Below, in pieces: positions 1-7,963 of a stretch of 16,861 nucleotides of DNA. Every line of letters begins with the position of its first letter. The stretch's first letter is position 1. The DNA is taken from positions 1 through 16,861 of the forward strand of contig DFST01000168.1 in NCBI GenBank assembly GCA_002378975.1, read 5' to 3'. A model generated the notes under the pieces. The model had not been told where the DNA came from. It made no database searches and worked only from the letters and a program-made list of their open reading frames with translations. Made by a program: the position numbers and the translations under genes. Origin of the DNA: Chitinophagaceae bacterium UBA3430. Its GTDB lineage: Bacteria; Bacteroidota; Bacteroidia; Chitinophagales; Chitinophagaceae.

Positions 1-1
1 A

Positions 2-739
2 AAGAATGGCATTGAGATCATGACCAGCAGCGAAGTGACTTCGGTGGATACCACCGGAGCTGGCGTAAAAGACAAGGTCAAAACCGCTAACGGAGAGATC
101 ACCCTGGAAGCCGAGATTCTGCTCAGCGCTGCCGGTGTAGTGGCCAACATCGAAGGAATTGGACTCGAGGGACTGGGTGTGAAAACCGAAAAAGGAAAGA
201 TCCTGGTTGACAAATACGGTCAAACCAACGTACCCGGCATCTATGCGATCGGCGATTGCTCACCCGGTCAGGCCCTGGCACACGTGGCTAGCAAGGAAGC
301 CATCAATTGCGTGGAATCCATTGGATACAATGAACGCAAATACAACCATCAGCCTGAGGCAATCGATTACAACAACGTCCCTGGATGTACCTATTGCGTA
401 CCGGAGATCGCTTCGGTTGGCTACACGGAAAAGCAAGCCAAAGACGCCGGCTATGAAATCAAAGTGGGCAAGTTCCCGCTCAGTGCCAGCGGTAAGGCTT
501 CAGCAGCTGGACATACCGAAGGATTTGTGAAGGTAATCTTCGATGCTAAATACGGCGAATGGCTGGGAACACACATGATCGGTTACAATGTGACTGAATT
601 AATAGCCCAAACCGTCACCGCACGCAAATTAGAAACTACCTACCACGAGGTATTGAATGCGATCCATCCGCATCCCACCATCAGCGAGAGCGTCAAAGAC
701 GCCATCGAAGTGGCTTACGGAGAAGCGATTCATTTGTAA
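2..739 (+). CDS. lpdA: Dihydrolipoyl dehydrogenase (E3), 3' part
   Basis: This is the C-terminal 245 residues of the FAD flavoprotein that reoxidises dihydrolipoyl groups of 2-oxo acid dehydrogenase complexes (and glycine cleavage) using NAD+. The reading frame is open to the left edge, so the start, the N-terminal FAD fold and the redox-active Cys pair lie outside the window. Visible are the end of the NAD domain, the FAD-contacting motif GIYAIGDC, the dimerisation domain, and the catalytic HPHPTISE motif at residues 222-229 of the fragment, with the His-Glu pair that acts as base. The gene ends in TAA with about 200 bases before the next gene and no clear terminator hairpin. An E2 subunit lies about 10.4 kb downstream in this window, so the E3 is probably shared by several complexes. 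Identification is secure; which complex it mainly serves is not visible. Confidence 0.95.
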   Translation, partial: KNGIEIMTSSEVTSVDTTGAGVKDKVKTANGEITLEAEILLSAAGVVANIEGIGLEGLGVKTEKGKILVDKYGQTNVPGIYAIGDCSPGQALAHVASKEAINCVESIGYNERKYNHQPEAIDYNNVPGCTYCVPEIASVGYTEKQAKDAGYEIKVGKFPLSASGKASAAGHTEGFVKVIFDAKYGEWLGTHMIGYNVTELIAQTVTARKLETTYHEVLNAIHPHPTISESVKDAIEVAYGEAIHL

Positions 740-886
740 TCGACGAGCCTCCAGTACATAATAGCCGGAGCGCAGTCCATTCAAGTCAATGCGTTGGATT
801 GAGGACTGAAAATTACCGCGAACACGAACCTGACCAGTGGATATACGGCACCAATGCGGGTTTTCCCATATCGTATTTATACGCAT
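740..886 (-). pseudogene. Possible remnant of a T9SS type A sorting tail
   Basis: The spacer after lpdA, read on the minus strand, encodes a stretch resembling the conserved end of a type IX secretion C-terminal sorting domain: TGQVRVRGNF, then RIDLNGLRSGYYVLEA. The family pattern is a Gly-Gln turn, a variable strand, then (I/V)DLS-x-L-x-x-G-x-Y-x-(V/L). The frame has a stop shortly upstream and no larger gene precedes it, because the glutaminyl cyclase starts on the other strand at 939. On its other side the frame runs into the antisense of lpdA, so the normal domain ending is missing. I infer a leftover of a secreted-protein gene cut down by rearrangement, but a chance resemblance in a short frame is possible. 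Confidence 0.35.
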
Positions 887-895
887 ATACGATAT
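868..895. repeat. Perfect 9-bp inverted repeat upstream of the cyclase gene
   Basis: The arms ATATCGTAT (868-876) and ATACGATAT (887-895) are exact reverse complements separated by 10 bases. No T-run follows on either strand, so it does not look like an intrinsic terminator. It sits 44 to 71 bases before the ATG at 939, a suitable place for an operator or an mRNA 5' structure. It also lies at the outer edge of the sorting-tail remnant, so it could mark an old junction. Function is unknown. Confidence 0.4.
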
Positions 896-938
896 CCAAG
901 GAATCCACTACCTTGCTTAATCAGATTTTTGAACGAAG

Positions 939-1724
939 ATGAATTACAAAATATTGATAGTCATTGCAATATTTCTTTGGAGTTGTGAAGAAAAAAAGCT
1001 GGACGCAGATCCGTTGCAACCGGCCGGTCCCAAGCCCCTCAGCTTTTCCATTTTACAGACCTACCCCCATGATACCAGCTCCTACACCCAGGGATTGCAG
1101 ATCTATCAGGGCAACCTGTACGAGGGAACAGGAAATTATGGAAAATCAGCGCTTAAGCGAGTAGAACTGGAAACCGGCAAGTCGGTGCAAGAAATAAAAC
1201 TTGACCCTCGATTTTTCGGTGAAGGGATTACTATTTTACACGATACCGTCTATCAACTTACCTGGCAGGAGAAAAAAGTATTCGTCTACACCTTGCCCAC
1301 GTTTAAAAAAGTCCGGGAATTCGATGTAAGTTTTGAGGGATGGGGACTGACCACAGACGGCACGAATCTGATTGTTAGCAATGGAAGCGGCGAATTATTC
1401 TTTTATCGCCCAAGCGACTTTACGCTGATTCGCACCCAAGTGGTTACGGAAGGAGGAGCCCCTAGTTATAACCTGAATGAACTTGAGTACATCGATGGCT
1501 TCATTTATGCAAACCAATACACCTACCCATACCTACTCAAGATCGATCCCAATTCCGGAATGGTCGTTGCAAAGGCCGACCTGAGCGAGCCCTGGAACCG
1601 CAACCGCAGCTTGTATCCCAAAGCCGATGTGCCCAATGGCATTGCATACGATGCGGAAAAAAAGAAGATTTACGTGACGGGTAAATGGTGGCCGCAGCTC
1701 TACGAGATCGAATTCTCCAATTAA
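939..1724 (+). CDS. Glutaminyl-peptide cyclotransferase, lipoprotein
   Basis: The 261-aa protein belongs to the glutamine cyclotransferase family (plant/bacterial beta-propeller type, Pfam Glu_cyclase_2), which turns N-terminal Gln of proteins into pyroglutamate with release of ammonia. Residues 1-16 form a lipoprotein signal ending in the lipobox LWSC, with Cys16 as the likely acylated residue, so it should act in the periplasm or at a membrane surface. Conserved family blocks in order are YTQGL (49-53), EGTG (62-65), GEGIT (94-98), TWQE (108-111), GWGLT (134-138), LNELEY (179-184), NGIAYD (233-238) and GKWWP (248-252). The length is normal for the family. It stands alone on the plus strand and converges with the methyltransferase gene, sharing a 4-base overlap at the stops. 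The ATG at 939 is chosen because the signal peptide begins there. Confidence 0.9.
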   Translation: MNYKILIVIAIFLWSCEEKKLDADPLQPAGPKPLSFSILQTYPHDTSSYTQGLQIYQGNLYEGTGNYGKSALKRVELETGKSVQEIKLDPRFFGEGITILHDTVYQLTWQEKKVFVYTLPTFKKVREFDVSFEGWGLTTDGTNLIVSNGSGELFFYRPSDFTLIRTQVVTEGGAPSYNLNELEYIDGFIYANQYTYPYLLKIDPNSGMVVAKADLSEPWNRNRSLYPKADVPNGIAYDAEKKKIYVTGKWWPQLYEIEFSN

Positions 1725-2620
1725 TTAGGCCGCATTACATAGACTAAGGAGCTGCCTCGATCGGTTTGCTTCATCGTCTTGAGATTGGAGTTCAGCCCAA
1801 CCAAAAACGAGCGCAACCATCGGCTACTCCCCTGCTGGTGTTGATGGCTCAGTAACGCAATATAAAAAGCATCGTACCACATGGGACGAACAGAGGCAAG
1901 GCTAAAGCCATTTCGGTTTGACAACGAACGAACCGCCTCGGGTGAAAAATGATAGAGATGCCGGGGTACATCATAAGCGGCCCACCACTTCCCAAAATAT
2001 TGCGCATCCCAGGAAGTATAGTTGGGTAAGGCAATCAGCAGACTGCCCCCCGGCTTCAATAAGCGATGAAACTGCTGCATATATCCATTCAAGTCATGCA
2101 CATGCTCCAATACATGCCAAAGGGTGATGGCGTCTACGGATGCAGAAGGCAATTGGAACAATTGTTCAATATCAAGTAAAGCGATCCCAAAATCGGCTTG
2201 GGCCACTTTTCGGGCTGATGGATCCGGTTCCAATCCGTCGGCCTGCCATCCAGATTTGCGCAGCGCTTCTACAAATGCGCCGGTACCACTGCCCACATCC
2301 AATACCCGCCCCCCGGGCGTTCCGATAGCCTTCTCCACCCACTTCACTTTCTGCTGCAAGGTTCGCTTGCGCACTTGCTGATAGATTCGATTGATCAGCC
2401 CCCGACTGGTGTTGCTGTGCGAGATGTAATCCGTCGATTGATAATACTTCGATGACGCCTGTTGATCCGGTGCCCCTTGGGTCAAACGACAACCGCATTG
2501 ACGACATTCCATGACCGTAAAGGATTCCCGACTCACCAATTGATCGATCACATTAAAAACGGCCACTAGATCAGCCTGCTGGCAAACTGGACAGGAAGAA
2601 TAATGTATGCGATCAGCCAT
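1721..2620 (-). CDS. Class I SAM-dependent methyltransferase with N-terminal Cys4 motif
   Basis: The 299-aa cytoplasmic protein has a probable zinc-binding start with Cys10 and Cys13 (CPVC) and Cys39 and Cys42 (CRQCG). A Rossmann-type methyltransferase domain follows: SAM-binding motif I VLDVGSGTGAF (106-116), LWHVLEHVHD (167-176) and LLKPGG (187-192). A C-terminal block, YDVPRHLYHFSPEAV (216-230), is typical of the Methyltransf_23-like group found in sugar and cell-surface biosynthesis clusters. The substrate cannot be read from the sequence. The ATG at 2620 lies 17 bases after the stop of the membrane-protein gene, so it is probably the last gene of that operon. No Shine-Dalgarno sequence is present. 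Its TAA overlaps the stop of the glutaminyl cyclase gene on the other strand by 4 bases. Confidence 0.88.
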   Translation of the reverse strand: MADRIHYSSCPVCQQADLVAVFNVIDQLVSRESFTVMECRQCGCRLTQGAPDQQASSKYYQSTDYISHSNTSRGLINRIYQQVRKRTLQQKVKWVEKAIGTPGGRVLDVGSGTGAFVEALRKSGWQADGLEPDPSARKVAQADFGIALLDIEQLFQLPSASVDAITLWHVLEHVHDLNGYMQQFHRLLKPGGSLLIALPNYTSWDAQYFGKWWAAYDVPRHLYHFSPEAVRSLSNRNGFSLASVRPMWYDAFYIALLSHQHQQGSSRWLRSFLVGLNSNLKTMKQTDRGSSLVYVMRPN

Positions 2621-2637
2621 GAGTTAAATAAAATGTA

Positions 2638-3219
2638 TCAACGGATTTCCTGATAAGGCAACGTCCCTGAATGATCGGGAAGCAATTCGGTTTTGATCTT
2701 AGAAGATCCAACCGCTGGCGTACACCCTTTTTGCTGAACCGTCCATGTTACAAATCCTACGGCTAGAAGGCTGGCGATCAAAATCAACCAAAATCCCACG
2801 TCCCGCCGAAGGCTAACTGCGGCAGTTTCTATTTCGGGTAGACCCTCAAGAGAAACCGATGGCATCGTCGGAAGGCTGGTCGCTGCCCAATTCCACTCGG
2901 TGCTGTTTCCCTTTGACAAAGTGCCAAAGCCAAACACATCGGTCGCCACTTGATCCGACTTTACTGTACTCAACCAGGAATGATATTGCTGCTTTATCTC
3001 CAATACGGGTAGTCGGCTAAAGCAGGATAATCGCTCGAATAAAGTATCGGGTGCTTGCGTGCCGGCATTGACGGAAAGACACAACGACCATTGAGCCGGA
3101 TAAACGATCGAATCCGATTCACTGACATAGGCCGAACGCCGCTCCCAATGCAATAGACCAATCCCTTCCAACGGAAGTGATTCAGTAGTTGCCAACCAAT
3201 CACGAAAAACGAATGCCAT
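2638..3219 (-). CDS. Single-pass membrane protein, probable HU-CCDC81-like N-terminus
   Basis: This 193-aa protein has one clear membrane helix at about residues 142-160 (FWLILIASLLAVGFVTW), followed by a short tail of about 30 residues. The N-terminal part contains LPLEGIGLLHW (15-25) and, after a gap, IVYPAQWSLCLS. This recalls the G-I-G-x-hydrophobic strand pattern of the HU-CCDC81 bacterial domains that are membrane-tethered in Bacteroidota. A second similar pattern, FGFGTLSKG, is at 96-104. The domain call is made from memory of the family pattern and is tentative; there is no SPOR domain in this short version. The frame is open back to 3336, but the ATG at 3219 is chosen because it forms a TGATG overlap with the stop of the barrel gene, which implies translational coupling. 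It would sit in the inner membrane with the HU-like part in the cytoplasm if that call holds. Confidence 0.7.
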   Translation of the reverse strand: MAFVFRDWLATTESLPLEGIGLLHWERRSAYVSESDSIVYPAQWSLCLSVNAGTQAPDTLFERLSCFSRLPVLEIKQQYHSWLSTVKSDQVATDVFGFGTLSKGNSTEWNWAATSLPTMPSVSLEGLPEIETAAVSLRRDVGFWLILIASLLAVGFVTWTVQQKGCTPAVGSSKIKTELLPDHSGTLPYQEIR

Positions 3220-4877
3220 CAGGGAATTGATTTGTCGAGTGAAATTACGATTCCCCCGACAAAATGAAAGCCATAAACCGGATATTGCGACCAACGGCTG
3301 TAGGATCTGTTCAACAGGTTGTTCAATTGCAACCACCCGCGGATCGATTTGGTGACCGGCATTTCCGCGCCCAGGTTCATGTCAAGTGCCCCTTCGGTGC
3401 GACGCGCCAACCCGGATTTGGTCAGGTAATAAGGAGCAAACCAAGAATATACATCTGCTTGTAACGTAAGCCGCTTGGGCCATCGATAGGTGCCATGCAG
3501 ATTCCAGGTTACGGGCAACAAGCCCCAAGGTTCTGCCTGTCCATCCAATCCATGATAATTATTCCAGGTCAGATCACCCCGGATCGACCAACGATCGGCC
3601 TGCTGATAACTGAACTTCCCACGAGCATAAAGATTCTGCATTCGGTCGGCATAGACGGTTTGAAAACTACGGCCATCACTGGCTTGGCTGGTGTCGTTGA
3701 TGAATAAATACTGATTTTGAATCGTGGCATATCCCACTTGCAGTTCATAAACCCAATGCGATCGTCGTTGATACTGGAAACGAACGGAGCGATCGATCTC
3801 GCCTCGATTGCGCCATTGACCAGGCATTTGGATCCAGGGATTGACCGTATAAAGGTCGCGGTAGCCGGTCCGCTGCAATTCACCCGTCCATTGCAAACGC
3901 ACCCAATACGGCTTCCCAGAACGGTTCCATTGGAACATGAAGTCCGGGTACATGCGCACACCGGCCGAATCGCCACTTGGGCGAATCCCTGCCTGAATTG
4001 ACCAATGCGGACGATCCAGTCGAAGCGAGGGATTCAAACTATATACCGAGTTGGTGCGGGTGGAACGATCCGCATACCGGATCTGTCCCCAAGTGGCTGC
4101 GCCCAGTACCTGCAGCGAAAACTGATCGTTGAACGCATACCGAATGGGGAGCTTGATGTGAGCAGAAAGGTCTTTGTTGCTAAACCGATCGCCCACATAA
4201 TCAAAGCCAACAACCGGATCCAATTGAAATCCTGATTGAGTGGGTTGTATGGGCCGGTATCCGAATTCGATCCCAATTCGATGAAAGCTTTGACGAATCG
4301 AATCCAACGGCAACGAGGGACGGCTGGCATCCAATCCATATTTATTGGCTGCCAAACGCGCGGCCGATAAAACCGTCGTCCAAGCACCCTTGCTCCCCGA
4401 AGGCAATTGACCGTGTACGCGGATTGAGGAAAGGGAATAATCTTGAAAAGCAAGCTTTCCCGAAGCAGCGCGATGATCGGCGTAAACATGTATTGGGTTT
4501 TGTTTTCCCAATTCAATCGCCAGTGAAGCATAGGGGTTGCGCAAGTTGCCGTATCCCAATTTCAGGTATTGCGCAGCGGCAAATCCACGATTGGAATCAG
4601 CCTGATAAGCCAATGGTTTCAGTGTTCCGGGCTGATACGTAATGGAAAGCTCTTGGCTAGGAATTCGATAAATAAGTTTGGGGCGGGTTGTGTCGGCTTG
4701 AGGTGGTTGAGGGGCAAACTGAATCTTCACAGGCTCGCGCAACAAAGGCTTGAAAGCCGACACGATGTCAACGCTTCCTGTACCGGCGGTATCGCGTCGT
4801 TCCCGCTGTGCAAGTACGGGTTGGGCAAGCATCGATCCCCAACAAGCCAAGCAGAATAGAAAAATTTTTGAGCTCAT
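3219..4877 (-). CDS. Outer-membrane beta-barrel protein, TonB-receptor-like, no plug
   Basis: The 552-aa protein starts with a signal peptide (residues 1-23, ending PVLA, with Gln24 as probable first mature residue). A Pro-rich segment of about 70 residues follows (VDIVSAFKPLLREPVKI and on), then many alternating strands rich in aromatic residues, closing with NNLLNRSYSRW and GFHFVGGIVISL. The end is typical of TonB-dependent receptors and related Bacteroidota barrels. There is no recognisable plug or carboxypeptidase-like N-terminal domain, and 552 residues is short for a true TonB-dependent receptor. The layout fits an uncharacterised Bacteroidota barrel family that I recall near large TPR proteins. 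The ATG at 4877 is preferred over the in-frame TTG at 4880, since it makes a TGATG overlap with the TPR gene; the same arrangement joins it to the next gene. Substrate or partner is unknown. Confidence 0.82.
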   Translation of the reverse strand: MSSKIFLFCLACWGSMLAQPVLAQRERRDTAGTGSVDIVSAFKPLLREPVKIQFAPQPPQADTTRPKLIYRIPSQELSITYQPGTLKPLAYQADSNRGFAAAQYLKLGYGNLRNPYASLAIELGKQNPIHVYADHRAASGKLAFQDYSLSSIRVHGQLPSGSKGAWTTVLSAARLAANKYGLDASRPSLPLDSIRQSFHRIGIEFGYRPIQPTQSGFQLDPVVGFDYVGDRFSNKDLSAHIKLPIRYAFNDQFSLQVLGAATWGQIRYADRSTRTNSVYSLNPSLRLDRPHWSIQAGIRPSGDSAGVRMYPDFMFQWNRSGKPYWVRLQWTGELQRTGYRDLYTVNPWIQMPGQWRNRGEIDRSVRFQYQRRSHWVYELQVGYATIQNQYLFINDTSQASDGRSFQTVYADRMQNLYARGKFSYQQADRWSIRGDLTWNNYHGLDGQAEPWGLLPVTWNLHGTYRWPKRLTLQADVYSWFAPYYLTKSGLARRTEGALDMNLGAEMPVTKSIRGWLQLNNLLNRSYSRWSQYPVYGFHFVGGIVISLDKSIP

Positions 4878-7800
4878 CAAGAATCCAGTTTTGTTTTTTT
4901 CTTTTCCGCCTCCATTACTTTTTGCAATTTCTCCCGGGCTTCTGTTTGCAGAACCGGGTCTTCGGCGTTTTCCAGTACACTTTGGAATGTTGCCTTTGCA
5001 TTGAAATAATCGTTTTGCTGGAAATACACATCACCGATCAATAAAAAAGATTGGGTCACCCAGGGTTCGTATGAGCCGGAGCGACGAATGGTTTCTTGAG
5101 CTGCTTTCTCCGCTTCGGTAAACTTGCTCAATTGCATATAAGCAAAAGCAATCTGGTAGCGGGCTTCCGCAGCCAAAGCGCCCTTGTTAAAGGTCAAGAC
5201 GGAACGATAGAGATCGATCACTTCCGTCCATTTGGAGGAAGCCTGCGCCTGTTTAGCCAAAAGCGTATAAGAAATGGATTTGTCATCCGACGTCGCATTT
5301 TTCTCGCTTATAAGCATGCGTGCCGCTTCTACCCCACTGGCCCAATCTTTCAATTGTACATAGGCTCGGACAATGCCGCGCCTTGCCTCTATGCTCCATT
5401 CCTGGTTACGCGTAACGGTGAGGAGACCTGTGTAATAACGAACGGATGAAGCCGGGTCGTTCTGTTCAAAATAGGCAATGCGTGCCGCCGACCGCCAAGC
5501 AATCTCTTCATATTTATTGGGGCGACGTACCAGCAAGGAATCAAAACACATTCGAGCAGCCGACCAATTCTTCTGCTGTGCATAGAGCCCGGCGCATTGA
5601 TCAAAGGCCTTTAATCGGTATTGACCACGTGGATGATCGAGTAAATATTTCTCCAATGCCGTGAGCGCAGCCGCATCCGCCCCGCTTTGATATAAGCGAT
5701 CCGCGGCCAGATAAGTAAGCGAGTCGGCCACGGGATAATCCAACGGTCTGCCGATCTCGTTCATATAGCTTACAAACTCGACCGGCTTCCCCATCTCTAC
5801 GTATACTTGACGAATGTTTTCCAGTGCATCAGCCGACTCTTCGCTGTCGGGGAATCGTCGAACAAGTTCTCTCAACCGCTGTAAGGAAGATTCGTAAGCG
5901 TCCAAATTGTACCAACAGATCCCTTGCATCAACAAAGACTGAGCAATCCATTGGTCTTGCTTGGCACGCGCGATCACTTGATCGAGTGCGGGTATGGCTT
6001 CCCGAAACTTACGTTCCGCGATGTACGTATTGGCGGTCTCTAAATACGTATCGGGCAACAAAGATGAATTGGGATATCGATCAGCGATTTGTTGCAACAG
6101 GCGGATCTTCTCGGATGAATTCTTTATGCCCGCAATCAGTGCCAATTGAAACTGCGCATAATCTGCCGCTGGCCATTGCATCAACACTGCCCGTTCATAG
6201 TAAGCTTTTGCCTTGTTGAAATCGCGTCGCATGTATTGACAATCACCAGCACGCAACCAGGCATCTTGCACCAAAGCACTGGGCTGTCCCGGCATGTTAC
6301 GCGTGACGAGTTGAAACTGATCGCCCGCCCAAGCATAATTACCCAAACGCAGATAGGAATATCCCAGCGTGTAACGCGCATGGGTTGAGTTTACTTCGCC
6401 GGCGGATACATTGGATGCGCCCAAAAACTCGTTGAGATGGGATACGGCCAACGTGGGGTCATTTCTTCGATAGGCGATTTCACCCGACCAAAATTGCGCC
6501 ATTGATTTCCAGGTTCCGGCAGCCGGATCGCGCATCACCTGATCCAACAAGATCTGTGCTCTTTCCAGCAACTGATCATTCATCAACTCCATCGACCGGC
6601 CATACCAAATGCGGGGAAACCAACGTCGAAGGGTTGCCGATGGCCGGTCAATTCGATCTACCCACTGCAACGCTTGTCGAAAATCATTGGTTCCGGCCAA
6701 TACCATCACCATCAGCTCTTGGGCTTCATCGATGGAACCGGAACGCGGATAGTCGGCCGTAAACTGCTCGAGACTGCTCCGCGCTTCATTCAGGTAGCCG
6801 AGCTCATAAGAAAGTTTGGCATACTGAAACAAAGAAACCTCTCGCTGATTGCGATAATTATTATTTCGAGAACAGAATTGAAACGCCGTGCGGGCACTGG
6901 ATAGATCGCCTGTTTTGAGGTAGGCATCTCCCAACAGATACATCGCGTGCTGACTCAAAGAATCAGCTCCCCCACTCAGTTCTCGGAAACCTGGGATACA
7001 GGCCGCATACTGAGCAGATTGATGATAGCAATAAGAAAGCTCATATATATCCTCCCGACGAATCTTATCGGACCGCTCCACGTAATCTTTTAAAAACGGC
7101 AGGGCTTTATCAAATTCACGCCGCTCAAAATAGGCATGGCCGAGCAGCTGCTTTAGTGGCAATTCATAATACTGTGATCCGGGCTCGGATAATTTCTTCT
7201 CTACATACCGAATCGCCTCTTGTTTCTGCCCCTGGAGGTAATAGATCTGTCCGATGTAATACGGAACGATGCTTCGGTATTCCGGATGGGCCTCAACCAA
7301 TTGTAAACTGGCGAGTGCATTTCCATAATCCTGATTGCGTAAACTGAGAAACCCGAAATAGTAATTGGCTGCTGCACAGTCCGGATGGATCGTTCGTGTT
7401 CGCACACTGTCAAAAAAGGGAAGTGCTCGGTCGAACCTTTGTGCAATGAAATGGGTATAGCCTAAGATGAAATGACGGTGAACCTGTTCGTCTTTTCGCA
7501 AATTGCGCGCATCGATCCATTCCAAATCATGCTGCGCATCCGGATATCGTTGGTTGCGAAAGTGATGATCGGCCAGGTAATAAGACAGCGAATGCATGTA
7601 ACTGGGCGGGTTGGAACGTAGAATAAAACGTGTAGCCTCCTCCACGGCCACTTCTTCATCCAGCTGTACCCCACAAGCCAAGCGGTAATAATCCGATTCC
7701 GCCTGATCAACAACCGGATGGATCACTGAACCCATCGTGTTCCGCATCTGCAGAAAAATCGGGTAGGCCAAGGCAGCTTTCCCATCGTAAAACCAATGGA

Positions 7801-7906
7801 CTGCTTGATCCCATTGCTGACGGGGATCGAGATCCGTTGCGGTTCGCTGCGCAATACCGGGAAAGACGCAAACACAGAATATAAAAAATAAAAAGAAGAC
7901 GCGCAT
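4877..7906 (-). CDS. Large exported tetratricopeptide-repeat protein
   Basis: The 1009-aa protein has a signal peptide (residues 1-19, ending PGIA, with Gln20 as probable first mature residue). Almost all of the rest consists of TPR-like helix pairs, recognisable from recurring W-x-x-G or Y-x-x-G, A-x-x-Y/F and P-positions, for example AEARYQIAFAYMQLSKFTEA and SFLLIGDVYFQQNDYFNAKA near the end. The last 20 residues are Lys/Glu-rich. There is no membrane helix after the signal, so it should be a periplasmic scaffold or bound to the barrel encoded next. It is first in a run of four minus-strand genes and overlaps the barrel start as TGATG. Upstream is a 158-base region shared with the divergent DoxX-like gene. 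YbgF/CpoB-like repeats are a possible relation, but the function is not known. Confidence 0.88.
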   Translation of the reverse strand: MRVFFLFFIFCVCVFPGIAQRTATDLDPRQQWDQAVHWFYDGKAALAYPIFLQMRNTMGSVIHPVVDQAESDYYRLACGVQLDEEVAVEEATRFILRSNPPSYMHSLSYYLADHHFRNQRYPDAQHDLEWIDARNLRKDEQVHRHFILGYTHFIAQRFDRALPFFDSVRTRTIHPDCAAANYYFGFLSLRNQDYGNALASLQLVEAHPEYRSIVPYYIGQIYYLQGQKQEAIRYVEKKLSEPGSQYYELPLKQLLGHAYFERREFDKALPFLKDYVERSDKIRREDIYELSYCYHQSAQYAACIPGFRELSGGADSLSQHAMYLLGDAYLKTGDLSSARTAFQFCSRNNNYRNQREVSLFQYAKLSYELGYLNEARSSLEQFTADYPRSGSIDEAQELMVMVLAGTNDFRQALQWVDRIDRPSATLRRWFPRIWYGRSMELMNDQLLERAQILLDQVMRDPAAGTWKSMAQFWSGEIAYRRNDPTLAVSHLNEFLGASNVSAGEVNSTHARYTLGYSYLRLGNYAWAGDQFQLVTRNMPGQPSALVQDAWLRAGDCQYMRRDFNKAKAYYERAVLMQWPAADYAQFQLALIAGIKNSSEKIRLLQQIADRYPNSSLLPDTYLETANTYIAERKFREAIPALDQVIARAKQDQWIAQSLLMQGICWYNLDAYESSLQRLRELVRRFPDSEESADALENIRQVYVEMGKPVEFVSYMNEIGRPLDYPVADSLTYLAADRLYQSGADAAALTALEKYLLDHPRGQYRLKAFDQCAGLYAQQKNWSAARMCFDSLLVRRPNKYEEIAWRSAARIAYFEQNDPASSVRYYTGLLTVTRNQEWSIEARRGIVRAYVQLKDWASGVEAARMLISEKNATSDDKSISYTLLAKQAQASSKWTEVIDLYRSVLTFNKGALAAEARYQIAFAYMQLSKFTEAEKAAQETIRRSGSYEPWVTQSFLLIGDVYFQQNDYFNAKATFQSVLENAEDPVLQTEAREKLQKVMEAEKKKTKLDS

Positions 7907-7930
7907 AGGTGGTTGTGTAAATAGAACGCC

Positions 7931-7963
7931 CGAATATCAAGTTTTATTGGGGCTTTGCACAAA
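7931..7963 (-). promoter_or_regulatory. Weak candidate promoter for the TPR operon
   Basis: On the minus strand TTTG (7963-7960) is followed after 21 bases by GATATTCG (7938-7931). This resembles the Bacteroidota pattern TTTG-N19-21-TAnnTTTG, matching 4 of 6 fixed bases in the -7 part. It would give a leader of roughly 20 bases before the ATG at 7906. The -7 match is imperfect, so this is only the best candidate in the interval. For the divergent gene at 8065 I find nothing better than TATGCTTA at 8032-8039, a poor match. Confidence 0.22.

Noticed and set aside
3220..3336. N-terminal extension of the 193-aa membrane protein from 3336
   Set aside because: It overlaps the conserved end of the barrel gene, and the TGATG junction gives a better start.
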